A stretch of 64,000 nucleotides of DNA, taken from positions 124,001-188,000 of the forward strand of contig JACPYX010000019.1 of NCBI GenBank assembly GCA_016195815.1, given 5' to 3'. The notes under the pieces were generated by a model, which was not told the origin of the DNA, made no database searches, and worked only from the letters and a program-made list of their open reading frames with translations. Every line of letters begins with the position of its first letter. Within the stretch, counting starts at the first letter, position 1. The translations under genes and the position numbers were made by a program. This document shows positions 16,904-27,726 of the stretch, in pieces. The stretch comes from Chloroflexota bacterium. Its GTDB lineage: Bacteria; Chloroflexota; Anaerolineae; Anaerolineales; Villigracilaceae.

Positions 16904-17902
16904 TCAGCGTATCAGAGTGGCGATCAGGCTCACTAGCAGCAGCCCGGCTGTGGTCCACGCGAGAAGCGCATCGGCCTGATAGCCGAAGATATCCAATTGC
17001 GGAATTTCGAATGCAGATTGCGGGGCGCGCGGGCGCACAGGTATTTCGCGTCCGCTGAACAAAAAGTCGCTGAATGCTTGAATCGAATCGGGCCGGTCAT
17101 CGGGATGCAAGGCCATTGCCCATAAAATAGCTTTCTCGGTGCGCGGGCTGATAGACGGATTGATCTGGCGCGGCGGCGGCAGGCTGGCCGGTTGCAGGAA
17201 ACGTTTGCGCGCGTCGGCGGGAGCTTCGTTGGTAAGCAGGTGATAAAGGGTTGCGCCGAATGAATAAATGTCGGAGCGCGCATCGGTGTGTGATTCATCG
17301 GTGCCGTATTGTTCAAGAGGCGTGTAAAGCGCCGTGCCCTGTCCTTGGATCACTGTGATGGTCACTTCTTCGGGGGCCGCCAAAATCTTAACCAGGCCAA
17401 AGTCAACCAGTTTGAGCAAGCCGGTTGGCGTGATCTTGAGATTGCTCGGTTTGATATCGCGATGGACGATGGATGGTTGTTGATTATGAAGATACGAAAG
17501 CGCGCTGGCTAATTGGCGCGTCCAGTCGAGCACATCGTGCTCTGAAAGAAATCTTTTCTCGCGGCGGGCGTTCAGCATCATGGTTCGCAAGTCGTCGCCG
17601 GGCACATAGTCCATTACCAGGTAATCGCGAATGCCGTTTGAGAAGAAATCCGAGACTTTCGGCAGGTTGGGGTGGTCGAGGCGCGCAAGGACAGTTGCCT
17701 CGCGCAAAAATTGCCCGCGAGCTTCTTCACGGATGTTTTCGGGGAGGGCGCGGTCATACTCGACCTCTTTAAGCGCGCAGACTCTACCTGCCAGGCGCAA
17801 GTCGTCGGCCAGGTAAATGGAACCTGCGCCGCCTTGTCCGATCTGTTCCCGGACCTTATAGCGGCCGCGCAAGACCTCCTCGTTCTTTAACGATGGGGAC
17901 AT
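16904..17902 (-). CDS. Membrane Ser/Thr protein kinase (Hanks type)
   Basis: 332 residues. Kinase domain about 13-280: Gly loop IGQGGAGSIYLADD, catalytic Lys in CALKEVEYD, catalytic loop IVHRDIKPSNLK, DFG as LVDFGLVK, and the P+1 region GTALYTPLEQYG. One C-terminal membrane segment (about 310-331) has almost nothing after it, so no external sensor domain exists and input is probably cytoplasmic. All catalytic residues are present. The ATG follows AAGGAGAAG. It is divergent from an FHA-winged-helix gene with 155 bp between; FHA domains bind phosphothreonine, so that protein is a plausible target. A TATAAT box at 17981-17976 on this strand could drive it. Confidence 0.92.
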   Translation of the reverse strand: MSPSLKNEEVLRGRYKVREQIGQGGAGSIYLADDLRLAGRVCALKEVEYDRALPENIREEARGQFLREATVLARLDHPNLPKVSDFFSNGIRDYLVMDYVPGDDLRTMMLNARREKRFLSEHDVLDWTRQLASALSYLHNQQPSIVHRDIKPSNLKITPTGLLKLVDFGLVKILAAPEEVTITVIQGQGTALYTPLEQYGTDESHTDARSDIYSFGATLYHLLTNEAPADARKRFLQPASLPPPRQINPSISPRTEKAILWAMALHPDDRPDSIQAFSDFLFSGREIPVRPRAPQSAFEIPQLDIFGYQADALLAWTTAGLLLVSLIATLIR

Positions 17903-18057
17903 CTTCTCCTTCTTGCAGGGGCTCTGCGCATTTCATCTCGGCGTGGATTCAGCACAGAAACAAAATTTATGCTATATTATAAACGTCTTTGTTTCGATTT
18001 TATAAGCCGGTCAGTTGAGGGTTTGATATAGAACATATCGATGAATTTCCGCTGCTC

Positions 18058-19778
<1,721 letters not shown>

Positions 19779-19867
19779 AATGCGCGTGCCGGGAATTTCC
19801 TGCAGACTAGCAGAAGTCAAGTTGTAACTGCAGTCGTAATAATTGTTGAGAGTAACCGAATACAAAG

Positions 19868-19940
19868 ATACCCCCGCAGGGACTCGAACCCTGCTCTTCG
19901 GCTCCGGAGGCCGACGCTCTGTCCACTGAGCTACGGGGGC
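19868..19940 (-). tRNA. tRNA-Arg (CCG)
   Basis: A complete cloverleaf on the minus strand: acceptor GCCCCCG pairs with CGGGGGT (one G-U at the end), D stem GCTC/GAGC, anticodon stem TCGGC/GCCGA with loop CTCCGGA, giving anticodon CCG, and T stem CAGGG/CCCTG around TTCGAGT. CCA is not encoded. Confidence 0.95.
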
Positions 19941-19985
19941 GTGCGTAAGGATTTTATCACGAGATAAAAAACTTCCTAGTTTTCT

Positions 19986-20972
19986 TTACGCTTTTACTTG
20001 CGGAGCCAGCGCGGCCAGCTCGCCGCGCAGTTTTTGAATGATTTCCAGGTTTCCGCCCTCGTCACCGAGTTTCAAATATTCCTCTTTCTTGAAAGCCAGT
20101 TCGCCGCAAAGCCGGAAGAAACGCGCCGCTGACGCGCCGCCAAAAATGGCCGTGCTCATTGTCGTGGGCGACAACGCTTTTTGGAATTGTGCTTGCGAGA
20201 TCAAACCCGAAGCGACTTCTCCCTGCAATTGGTTTTTCATGACAGCACGCTCACGGCCGATCATGAAGACGATAAAGACGGCCATGAAGAACCAGCCAGA
20301 CCAGTCAATCAGAGTGCCGAGGGCGAAGCCTGAAAGCGGATCCAAGCCTGATGCATCTGTGAAGACGCCAAATGTGTTATGAAACGCGTGTACGAAGACG
20401 GCTATGGCATACCCGGTTGGCACGGCAATGATCTTAACCAGTGTACTCTTGTTCAATCGCGCCACTGCCAGTCCAATGCCGGTGAAGGCGGTATAGAATG
20501 GGTGTTGCCATGCCACTATAATATCGCGGATGAAGACCAGCTGCCAAAGTCCGCTCCAGCCGCCCTCCTGAAATCCGCGTCCGTAAATGTAAAGCACGTT
20601 TTCAGTGGCCGCGAAGCCCAATCCAACAATCCCGGCGTAAATGATGCCATCCATGATGGAATCAAATTCTTTGCGGAAGAAAAGGAATACGATCACTATC
20701 GCCAATCCTTTAAGCCCCTCTTCCACAAAAGGCGCGACCAATGAAGCAGTTGCCTGGTCGGCAATATCGCCGGAACCAGTCAAGGCATAAATGCCGATGC
20801 CGAAAACGGTGTTGATCACAAATGCGCCGCCTGCCGCCACCACTGCGCCCCAGAAAAATACGCCGCCCAACAAAGCCAGCGGTTCCTTCTCATAGCGATC
20901 CAGCCAGTATACGAACATTGCCATCAAAAAAGCGGGGACGAACGCAAAGAACAAAGAAACGATTAAAGGCAT
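19986..20972 (-). CDS. PrsW-family intramembrane metalloprotease
   Basis: 328 residues with about eight membrane segments in the first 245. The family motifs are visible: the membrane Glu pair in APFVEEGLKGLAIV, the GLGFAATENVLYI segment and the His in FVHAFHNTFG that together bind zinc. WLDRYEKEPLALL near the N-terminus is also typical. PrsW cuts anti-sigma factors in Bacillus; the target here is unknown. The cytoplasmic C-terminal tail (about 250-328) is helical and charged and unlike the short tails of most PrsW. The ATG follows CGGAGGAAAG. The tRNA-Arg gene lies directly downstream on the same strand. Confidence 0.88.
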   Translation of the reverse strand: MPLIVSLFFAFVPAFLMAMFVYWLDRYEKEPLALLGGVFFWGAVVAAGGAFVINTVFGIGIYALTGSGDIADQATASLVAPFVEEGLKGLAIVIVFLFFRKEFDSIMDGIIYAGIVGLGFAATENVLYIYGRGFQEGGWSGLWQLVFIRDIIVAWQHPFYTAFTGIGLAVARLNKSTLVKIIAVPTGYAIAVFVHAFHNTFGVFTDASGLDPLSGFALGTLIDWSGWFFMAVFIVFMIGRERAVMKNQLQGEVASGLISQAQFQKALSPTTMSTAIFGGASAARFFRLCGELAFKKEEYLKLGDEGGNLEIIQKLRGELAALAPQVKA

Positions 20973-21037
20973 TGCTTTCCTCCGGCGAAATAAGTTTAGC
21001 GGCCGCGCCTGCCGCTTAGAAGATATTGTACTGATTG

Positions 21038-21652
21038 TTATCGGAAAATCAAGCAGGTCCTTTCTGTTCGCGCGCTTTCTTGAGCAATCCCCAGTGCGTC
21101 AATTACTTCCTCCGGGCGTCCTGTCGCGCCTTCGCGTGCTGAAAGCCGCATAAAGATTTTATTCCCCGATACAATTTCAAGCTTCTCTATCAATGGACGC
21201 AGATCGTATTTTTTGCCGCGGCGTTCGCGCGGGATGGATATACATGCCAGCAATTCTTCTGTCCTACGCTTCAAAACGGATATGTCAACGGGCTCCGTTA
21301 AATTGATCTCGTACTCGGCCGACAGAACTTGAGTCTGTAAAGCGGGCGCGCCTTCGTCCACTCTCTCCACTTTCAAGATGCCAATACCTGCCGGCATGGC
21401 CGCTTGCAGGCGCGCAGGCAGTTCAGCTAAATCCACCTGTTCGTTCAGGCGCATGTCCAATACTTCGCAACGCGAAGAAAAACCCAGCGGCAGGGCGGAG
21501 GCCAGATGAATTTTGGGTTGAGGATGAAATCCTTGCGAGTAGGCCAGCGGAAGTCCCGCGCGGCGCATGCCACGCTCCCAGATCGTGTTCAGGTCCAGAT
21601 GTCCGATGTAGCGCAACGCGCCCGCTTTGGAAAAGACAATCCTGATTCTCAT
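21038..21652 (-). CDS. TIGR03936/DUF2344 radical-SAM-associated protein
   Basis: 204 residues. The N-terminus MRIRIVFSKAGALRYIGHLDL followed by WERGMRRAGLPLAYSQGFHPQPKI is the DUF2344 signature. It is nearly always next to, or fused with, a TIGR03960 radical SAM protein; the same holds here, with the ATG overlapping the upstream stop by one base (TAATG). The pair has no established substrate that I can name with confidence. No Cys cluster is present, so it is an accessory rather than a radical SAM enzyme. In many Firmicutes the pair lies near rplU or rne; that context is absent here. Confidence 0.9.
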   Translation of the reverse strand: MRIRIVFSKAGALRYIGHLDLNTIWERGMRRAGLPLAYSQGFHPQPKIHLASALPLGFSSRCEVLDMRLNEQVDLAELPARLQAAMPAGIGILKVERVDEGAPALQTQVLSAEYEINLTEPVDISVLKRRTEELLACISIPRERRGKKYDLRPLIEKLEIVSGNKIFMRLSAREGATGRPEEVIDALGIAQESARTERTCLIFR

Positions 21653-23595
21653 TAATCGCCAACCACCGGCAACTCAACACTGGATACCGTCAACGGATCA
21701 CTGGAAACTGATAACTGACCACCATTCTTCGGGCTTTTTACATCCGGACACTTCCAAACTTCTCCCGGATTGTCGCGGCGGACATTTGCAAAGGTCGGAA
21801 GAATGCCGCACGCAAAGCAGTTCAAGCGGCAGTCCACGCGAATCTTTCCTTCGAGCGATTGGCGGAAATCCTGGAACAGGAAATTTTTTCGCACCGCGGC
21901 GGTAATGTGGTCCCATGGGAAAACTTCATCGGTGCGGCGCTGGCGATAAGTATAAAATGCGATGTCGAGGCCGTGTTGGGCGAAGGCCGCTTCCCAAATC
22001 GCATATCGGCCGCGGTCATTCCACGCGTCGAATTTTGCCCCGTTCTTCCAGGCCGTGTAAACGACCTCGGCCATACGCCTGTCGCCGCGCGTCAGCCAGG
22101 CTTCGAGTAGACTATCATTCGGCTCTGTCCAACTCAATTTGATGTTGCGGTCGCGCAGTTCACGCCGCAATAAATTTTGCTTGGCGATAATATTTTCGCG
22201 CGTATCCACCGAAACCCATTGGAACGGAGTCTGCGGTTTGGGCACGAATGTGCTGACGCCCGCGTTGAGCTTGACTTTCATGCCCGCCACTTTACGCCCC
22301 TCGGTGATGACTCGTTTGCACAGGTCGGCGATGGCTTGTACATCTTCCAATGTTTCAGAAGGATGACCGATCATGAAGTACAGTTTGATCGTTGTCCAGC
22401 CGCGGCGATAAATTTCGCGGGTGGTGTTAATGATTTCGTCGTCGGGAATGAATTTGTTGATGATGCGGCGCATCCGTTCGGTGGCCGCTTCGGGCGCGAG
22501 CGTAAATCCGCCTGAATAATGCTCGCGCAGTTTGTCCATCAAGTCTACGGAAACAGATTCGATGCGCAAAGACGGAAGCGAAATAGTCAGCTTGCGCCCC
22601 TTGAATCTTTCGCTGACCTTGTTGACAAGTTCGACCACATAAGTGAAATCAGACGACGACAGCGAAAGCAGCGCCAATTCTTCGAAGCCGGTTGCGTTGA
22701 CCGCGGCTTCGGCGGCGTCAACGATCTCATCCACGCTTCTTTCGCGGACTGGACGCGTGATCATGCCCGCCTGGCAGAATCTGCACCCGCGTGTGCATCC
22801 GCGCATAATTTCTACCGAGACGCGGTTGTGGACGGTCTCGATGTTCGGCACAATGAAGCTGGTCGGCGGGGGAGGCAGGTGCGCCGCGATGCGCTTGACG
22901 ACCGGGTTGGCGATTCCTTCGATCAGAGATTCAACATGCGAGACTGTGCCATCGTCCAGATAATGTGTCTCGTAAAATTTTGGCACATACACTCCGGGAA
23001 TTTTTGCCAATGCGGTTAATTTTTCGGTGCGAGTCTGATTGGCTTGAATGGCATTGACAATATCGTGAATGACTTCCTCGCCCTCGCCGATCGCGAAGGC
23101 GTCTATGAAGGCGTGCATTGGTTCGGGGTTTGTGGCGGCGTGCCCGCCCGCGATGATAATGGGATGTTCGTCGGTACGATCCTGGCTGCGAACGGGAATC
23201 CCGGCCAGGTCAAGGATGTTGAGCGTGTTGGTGTAGAGCGTTTCGTAGGGCAGGGAAAAGCCGATCAGGTCGAAGCCGCTCAGAGGGCGTTTTGATTCGA
23301 GCGTGTACAGCGGAATCTCGTGTTCGCGCATCAGGGCTTCCATGTCGGTCCAGGGCGCGTAGGCGCGTTCAGCCAGCGCATCGCCGCGTTGGTTGACCTG
23401 ATCGTATAGAATTTTCAATCCAACATTGGAAACGCCGATATCGTAAATATCGGGGAAGATGAACGCAACTTTGGTTTGGGTTTTGTCCCAATCTTTGACG
23501 GTGGTGTTCAGCTCGCCGCCAACGTAACGTCCTGGTTTTTCTACCTTTAAAAGAATCCACTCGAGACGGGCTTCAATTTCTTTTGAAGTCAGCAT
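21652..23595 (-). CDS. TIGR03960 family B12-binding-type radical SAM protein
   Basis: 647 residues. N-terminal Rossmann-like region (VAFIFPDIYDIGVSNVGLKI, IIIAGGHAATNPEPM) resembles a B12-binding domain. The radical SAM domain (about 255-480) has the CxxxCxxC cluster in MRGCTRGCRFCQAGMITRP, with REGRT-type motifs later (TISLPSLRIESV, TLAPEAATERMR). A C-terminal Cys-containing segment (VDCRLNCFACGILPTFANV) is typical of the family. The last 24 residues (after DVKSPKNGG) are an unusual Ser/Val-rich tail made by a word repeat at 21655-21722. Translation is coupled to DUF2344. A TATAAT box lies seven bases before ATG 23595, so it is probably leaderless. Confidence 0.92.
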   Translation of the reverse strand: MLTSKEIEARLEWILLKVEKPGRYVGGELNTTVKDWDKTQTKVAFIFPDIYDIGVSNVGLKILYDQVNQRGDALAERAYAPWTDMEALMREHEIPLYTLESKRPLSGFDLIGFSLPYETLYTNTLNILDLAGIPVRSQDRTDEHPIIIAGGHAATNPEPMHAFIDAFAIGEGEEVIHDIVNAIQANQTRTEKLTALAKIPGVYVPKFYETHYLDDGTVSHVESLIEGIANPVVKRIAAHLPPPPTSFIVPNIETVHNRVSVEIMRGCTRGCRFCQAGMITRPVRERSVDEIVDAAEAAVNATGFEELALLSLSSSDFTYVVELVNKVSERFKGRKLTISLPSLRIESVSVDLMDKLREHYSGGFTLAPEAATERMRRIINKFIPDDEIINTTREIYRRGWTTIKLYFMIGHPSETLEDVQAIADLCKRVITEGRKVAGMKVKLNAGVSTFVPKPQTPFQWVSVDTRENIIAKQNLLRRELRDRNIKLSWTEPNDSLLEAWLTRGDRRMAEVVYTAWKNGAKFDAWNDRGRYAIWEAAFAQHGLDIAFYTYRQRRTDEVFPWDHITAAVRKNFLFQDFRQSLEGKIRVDCRLNCFACGILPTFANVRRDNPGEVWKCPDVKSPKNGGQLSVSSDPLTVSSVELPVVGD

Positions 23596-23602
23596 AAGCC
23601 GG

Positions 23603-23608
23603 ATTATA
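23603..23608 (-). promoter_or_regulatory. -10 box seven bases before the radical SAM gene
   Basis: TATAAT on the minus strand (23608-23603), seven bases (CCGGCTT), then ATG 23595. A leaderless mRNA is predicted. Confidence 0.55.
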
Positions 23609-23719
23609 CCTGATAAAGACTATCAAAATTGAAAGGCCGAAGCGATGCCAATTTATGAACTGTATAATAATTCTTACAAAATAACTTAAGTGGATTTTGT
23701 TGTGTCGAGGAGGCACGCG

Positions 23720-24385
23720 ATGAAAAAATTTTTGATTCTGGCATTGGCATTGATTGTGACGGGCTGCGCCCCGGCCGCGCCGACTGCCCTGCCTGCTGCT
23801 GTAATTCCCCCAACGCCGGTTGTTGTGGTTGCGACCGTATTAGTGCCGGTTGTCCAAACTCAAATTGTTCAACCCACTGCTGCGCCGACTGAAGCCCCAG
23901 CCAATACGCCTGTTCCGCAGCCGACTCAGGAACCGCCTACAGCCGCTCCGGCGAATACTTCTGCGCCGAGCAGCGGTGCTGGAACAGCAACCGCTACATT
24001 GCCGGCAGATGCAGGCGGAAATTTATTTACGAACCTGACCCGTTCGGGAAGTTACTTTAACCTGCGTTGCCTGCCTCAGGATATTACATTCAGTGTCTCG
24101 ACCACCAATTATGCTGTCGCAGAGGTGGATTTTTGGTACCGTTTTGAAGATCTAACCACCCAGCCAATTACTTATAGTGAGTGGAAAAATCTGGGCAAAA
24201 TGACCAGCGATAAAAATGGAAATTTCACAATCAATTTCAATACAATGCAAATCAATCCTGATTTGAGAGCGGCGGACAAGGCTTGGATTGATTACCAATT
24301 CGTGGGCGTCAGCAAAACGGGCGATGCTGTTGGACGCAGTGGAAAGATTTCGCAACAAATCCTCTACTTAAAGAATTGCCCGTAA
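23720..24385 (+). CDS. Secreted lipoprotein of unknown function
   Basis: 221 residues. MKKFLILALALIVTGCAP is a lipoprotein signal with cleavage before Cys17. A Pro/Thr/Ala-rich linker of about 85 residues follows, then a C-terminal domain (about 100-221) with two Cys (FNLRCLPQDI and LYLKNCP) that may pair outside the cell; its strands (AVAEVDFWYRFEDLTTQ) suggest an Ig-like fold. I do not recognise the domain. ATG 23720 has GAGGAG upstream; TATAAT at 23663-23668 is a probable -10 box giving an ordinary leader of about 45 nt. A strong terminator follows. Confidence 0.75.
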   Translation: MKKFLILALALIVTGCAPAAPTALPAAVIPPTPVVVVATVLVPVVQTQIVQPTAAPTEAPANTPVPQPTQEPPTAAPANTSAPSSGAGTATATLPADAGGNLFTNLTRSGSYFNLRCLPQDITFSVSTTNYAVAEVDFWYRFEDLTTQPITYSEWKNLGKMTSDKNGNFTINFNTMQINPDLRAADKAWIDYQFVGVSKTGDAVGRSGKISQQILYLKNCP

Positions 24386-24402
24386 AGCAAGCCGGCCAAC
24401 TA

Positions 24403-24433
24403 AAACAGCCGAGGACAAAGTCCTCGGCTGTTT
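24403..24433. terminator. Bidirectional terminator
   Basis: A 14-bp perfect stem (24403-24416 with 24420-24433, core CAGCCGAGGAC) and a 3-nt loop, with A and T runs at the ends, separates the convergent lipoprotein and bactofilin-like genes. Confidence 0.9.
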
Positions 24434-24448
24434 CCATATGATTGAGAT

Positions 24449-25792
24449 TTATGCGGCAACCGGTTTTTTCCCCAGCGCCTCGCGCCCCCATAACCATATC
24501 GCACCCAGGCCAAAAAGTGTGACTGCGAAATTCAACAATCCACCCAGGAAGCCAGTGGGGATGAGCGGGAATGAAAGCAGGGCGATTACAAAAGTTGTGA
24601 CAAAAACACCAATTGCCATTGACCAGAACCTGTTCTCTGCCAGGGGTGAATTAGCGCTGACCAGAATCCATTTGCCGATGGTCATGCCAAATACAACCTT
24701 CGCCACGAATGAAGTCACCAGTGCAAATGCAACGACAAACGCGAACAGCGCCAAAATGCCGAGCCAGATGATCGTTCCGCTTAAACCGCCCAGGGTCAGG
24801 ACGCCGAATAATATCGCACCCACAATCATCACGAACAAGATCAATAACAGGGCAAAGAAGAAGGCCGCGTAAGCGATAACGCCCCACCCGAGACTCGGCC
24901 ACGTCTTGCTTTTCAATTTTTCACTTAAAGATTTAAAGAAGGCAGGGAATAGCCAGAGCAGGAACAAACCGATCAAAACAAGTGTAACCATCGAGCGGAT
25001 AAGCTCAAGCGTCCACGCGCCCACTTTGTATCCGGCAGTCTCTTGCATTGCAGGCTGTGGATTGGCGGGCGGTTCGGTGCGCGTGATCTTTCCGGCGATC
25101 ACACCGGCGGGAAAAGTTAAATCCCTGGCCTGGGTATATTCAAGATCGCCTGCAATCTTTGCGGATGGATCAATTGTTAACCCGGACCTCACCAGCGGGA
25201 CGCCGACAGTAGATTGTGGCAAGAACATACTGGGAGGAGGGCCTGCCTGGCCTTGATTGGCATCGCCAACACCAGCCTTGACGTTGCCTCCGATATTTCC
25301 ACTGATTTGCAGCGAACCGGTTCCGACTGTGACGTTACGCATCACGTCACCCGCCAGCAGGATTTGTCCGCCGCCGAAGACAAGATCGCGTTCGGTCACG
25401 CTTCCCTTGCGGACCTCAAGGCTGGCGCCGCCGACGACGATATCCCCGCCGACTTTGGCTTTTTCACCGAAGAACAACACCGAACCGGCCATACGAACGC
25501 TGCCAGTGACCGTGCCATTGATGATTACAGTCTGTCCCACTGCCAACAGATCACCATTGATGGTGCCATTGATGGTAATCATCTGAGCGCCGGCGAAAAC
25601 ATCCCCGTTGACAGTGCCATCCAGTACGAATTCATTCGCCCCAACATACAAATCGTCATTGACAATATCGCCAGAATTCAGCGTGACCTTGTCACCGGAA
25701 CGGCCATCGAAGGCGCGCGCCGGGGTGGCAATCGTCAGCGTTAACAAGACAAGCATGATAAAGATGCTGACAACTTTATGGGTTTTTGACAT
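24449..25792 (-). CDS. Secreted bactofilin-like (polymer-forming) protein with C-terminal membrane domain
   Basis: 447 residues. A signal peptide (KVVSIFIMLVLLTLTIATPARA) precedes a right-handed beta-helix region (about 30-235) made of repeats such as GTVNGDVFAGAQMITINGTINGDL, like the bactofilin/DUF583 fold. About four membrane segments (about 270-440) follow, with many small residues. Normal bactofilins are cytoplasmic and lack both signal and membrane parts, so here the beta-helix probably faces outward. The start ATG 25792 has AAGGAG; the longer reading frame upstream lacks a site. The function is unknown; a scaffold role in the envelope is inferred. Confidence 0.8.
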   Translation of the reverse strand: MSKTHKVVSIFIMLVLLTLTIATPARAFDGRSGDKVTLNSGDIVNDDLYVGANEFVLDGTVNGDVFAGAQMITINGTINGDLLAVGQTVIINGTVTGSVRMAGSVLFFGEKAKVGGDIVVGGASLEVRKGSVTERDLVFGGGQILLAGDVMRNVTVGTGSLQISGNIGGNVKAGVGDANQGQAGPPPSMFLPQSTVGVPLVRSGLTIDPSAKIAGDLEYTQARDLTFPAGVIAGKITRTEPPANPQPAMQETAGYKVGAWTLELIRSMVTLVLIGLFLLWLFPAFFKSLSEKLKSKTWPSLGWGVIAYAAFFFALLLILFVMIVGAILFGVLTLGGLSGTIIWLGILALFAFVVAFALVTSFVAKVVFGMTIGKWILVSANSPLAENRFWSMAIGVFVTTFVIALLSFPLIPTGFLGGLLNFAVTLFGLGAIWLWGREALGKKPVAA

Positions 25793-25957
25793 AGCATTCT
25801 CCTTGATGATGAATTTCGAATGATCAATATTCTTCAATATACACTTACGCAAAAACGACAACCGGGTTGCAAATAAACCATGCGGCGTATTGCGCCGCAT
25901 GATTTTGAAATCTTGATGTGAGATTAATCGTGTTTGGAAGCGCTTTGCCCGCGCAGG

Positions 25958-27670
25958 TTAATCTGCAATGCCCGCGGCCTTCACGTCTTTCAAATTCAAT
26001 TGAAGCGACGACCGCCCATTGTATTCGTTGGCCTCCAGCATGTACATCACATCCAAACGCGCCGGCAGGTGTGCCTGCAAATTTCCAATACGAAAACCAA
26101 TCGCATCGAAAGTGACACCGCCCCCGTCGTCCAAAGTTAGTTTGAGATGCCGGCCGTCCGCGCCGACTGTGCGCGACGCTTTGACTTTGACGTCCCGCGA
26201 GACAAACACCGGGTCGAGATTTCCATAGCCGGTTGGCTGAAAATATTCAAGATGTTTGAGCAGGTCGAAATTCAATTGCGAAAGCGCTACCTCGACATCC
26301 GCCGTCATGGTTGGGCGCAGGTCTTCACGACTCAACTGCGCTTCCGCAATGGACTTCAGGCGGGTTACCAGTTCTGAAAGTTTTTCATTGCGGACGGTGA
26401 ATCCGGCCGCGGCGCGATGGCCCCCGTGGCGTACGAGCAGGTCGGCGCATTGGTCGAGCGCGTCGGTGATGTGGAACTCGGGGATGGAGCGGCACGAGCC
26501 GCGCGTCTCTTCCGCTCCGCGTGCGGCCACGATGGCAGGGCGATAATGCGTTTCAGATAGACGCGAAGCCGCCAGGCCAACCACGCCGGGATTGAAGTCT
26601 TCGTGCGCGGCAAAGAGCAGGTAGGCATTCGGGTCTTCGGACATTGCAATCGCTTCGGCCTGTTCCTGCATGGATCGCGTGATCGCCTGCCGCTGACGAT
26701 TTTGCACATCGAGTTGTTGCGCAAGTTGGCCGGCGCGCATGAAATCGGTGGTGGTCAATAATTCAAGCGAAGCCAGTGCAGACTCAAGCCTGCCCGAGGC
26801 GTTGAGGCGCGGCCCAAGCATGAAACCGATATTTCCAGATGTGATCTTTTGCAGGCTGACTTCGGCCACGTTCGCCAGAGAAAAAAGTCCCTGTCGTTTC
26901 GTCTCGCGGATTTGTTTGAGTCCTTTGCGGACAAGGACTCTGTTTTCTCCAACCAGCGGCGCGAGGTCGGCGACGGTGCCAAGTGCAACGAGATCGAGAA
27001 GGTCGTTCAGTTGACCGTTGACGGTAGACGGTTGATCGTATATAAAAAGCGCTTCCGCAATTTTGTACGCGATCCCAACTCCAGCCAAATCTTTATCGGG
27101 ATAAGCGTCGCCGTGTTGTTTGGGGTTGATCACCGCTAACGCGGGCGGCAGGTCGCCTTCAGCGGGGTGGTGGTGATCGCTTATAACGAGATCAAGACCA
27201 ATCGTCCGGGCATGAAGCGCTTCGTCCGGCGAGCGGATTCCGCAATCCACTGTGATGACCAATGTAACGCCGTCCGCTTTGAGATGATCCAGCGCGTCCT
27301 TGTTGAGGCCGTAGCCTTCGTCGAATCGATTCGGGATGTAGCCGCGCACATCCGCGCCCAGGCCGTGTAATGCCTCGACGAGCAATGCGGTGGATGTGAC
27401 TCCGTCCACATCGTAATCGCCATAGATGGCAATCGGTTCGCGTTGTTCGATTGCGATGCGGATGCGTTTAACAGCCGCGTCCATGCCGGTGAGTTGAAAC
27501 GGGTTGGGATCGAAATCCGGCTCGGCTTTGAGGAAGGCGCGCGCTTCGGCGTCGGTGGCGTAGCCGCGATTAAAAAGAATCTGCCGCAGGATGGGCGGGA
27601 ATTTGACAAGGTTTTCGTCGGCCTGCGGAGTAAGCGGTGGCTGGACGAGCCAGCGTTTGGTGTGAGTCAT
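25958..27670 (-). CDS. recJ: Single-stranded-DNA-specific exonuclease RecJ
   Basis: 570 residues, normal length. DHH domain motifs: IAIYGDYDVDGVTSTALL, LVITVDCGIRSPDEA, LVISDHHHPAEGDLPPA, and DLVALGTVADLAPLVGENR; the DHHA1/OB part has VRHGGHRAAAGFT. RecJ degrades ssDNA 5' to 3' in recombination and mismatch repair. Start ATG 27670 (MTHTKRWLV) is chosen because a TATACT box lies 9 bases upstream, between it and the upstream in-frame codon at 27775. The linker FIYDQPSTVNGQLNDLL is encoded by a word repeat at 27009-27037 that does not disturb catalytic motifs. Confidence 0.93.
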   Translation of the reverse strand: MTHTKRWLVQPPLTPQADENLVKFPPILRQILFNRGYATDAEARAFLKAEPDFDPNPFQLTGMDAAVKRIRIAIEQREPIAIYGDYDVDGVTSTALLVEALHGLGADVRGYIPNRFDEGYGLNKDALDHLKADGVTLVITVDCGIRSPDEALHARTIGLDLVISDHHHPAEGDLPPALAVINPKQHGDAYPDKDLAGVGIAYKIAEALFIYDQPSTVNGQLNDLLDLVALGTVADLAPLVGENRVLVRKGLKQIRETKRQGLFSLANVAEVSLQKITSGNIGFMLGPRLNASGRLESALASLELLTTTDFMRAGQLAQQLDVQNRQRQAITRSMQEQAEAIAMSEDPNAYLLFAAHEDFNPGVVGLAASRLSETHYRPAIVAARGAEETRGSCRSIPEFHITDALDQCADLLVRHGGHRAAAGFTVRNEKLSELVTRLKSIAEAQLSREDLRPTMTADVEVALSQLNFDLLKHLEYFQPTGYGNLDPVFVSRDVKVKASRTVGADGRHLKLTLDDGGGVTFDAIGFRIGNLQAHLPARLDVMYMLEANEYNGRSSLQLNLKDVKAAGIAD

Positions 27671-27679
27671 GATGGCAGG

Positions 27680-27685
27680 AGTATA
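27680..27685 (-). promoter_or_regulatory. -10 box nine bases before recJ
   Basis: TATACT on the minus strand (27685-27680), nine bases, ATG 27670. It lies back to back with the box at 27714-27719, so both divergent genes share a 56-bp region. Confidence 0.5.
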
Positions 27686-27713
27686 AGCGCTGATGTGCGC
27701 CGCAACAAGGATG

Positions 27714-27719
27714 TATAAT
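27714..27719 (+). promoter_or_regulatory. -10 box seven bases before the small Thr/Pro-rich gene
   Basis: TATAAT at 27714-27719, seven bases, ATG 27727. An ATG at 27721 is in frame but lies too close to the box to be transcribed. Confidence 0.55.
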
Positions 27720-27726
27720 AATGTCC

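Noticed and set aside
25400-25620. Repeats of TGATGGTGCCATTGATGG type
   Set aside because: They encode the natural NGTINGD repeats of the beta-helix, so they are protein repeats, not inserted words.
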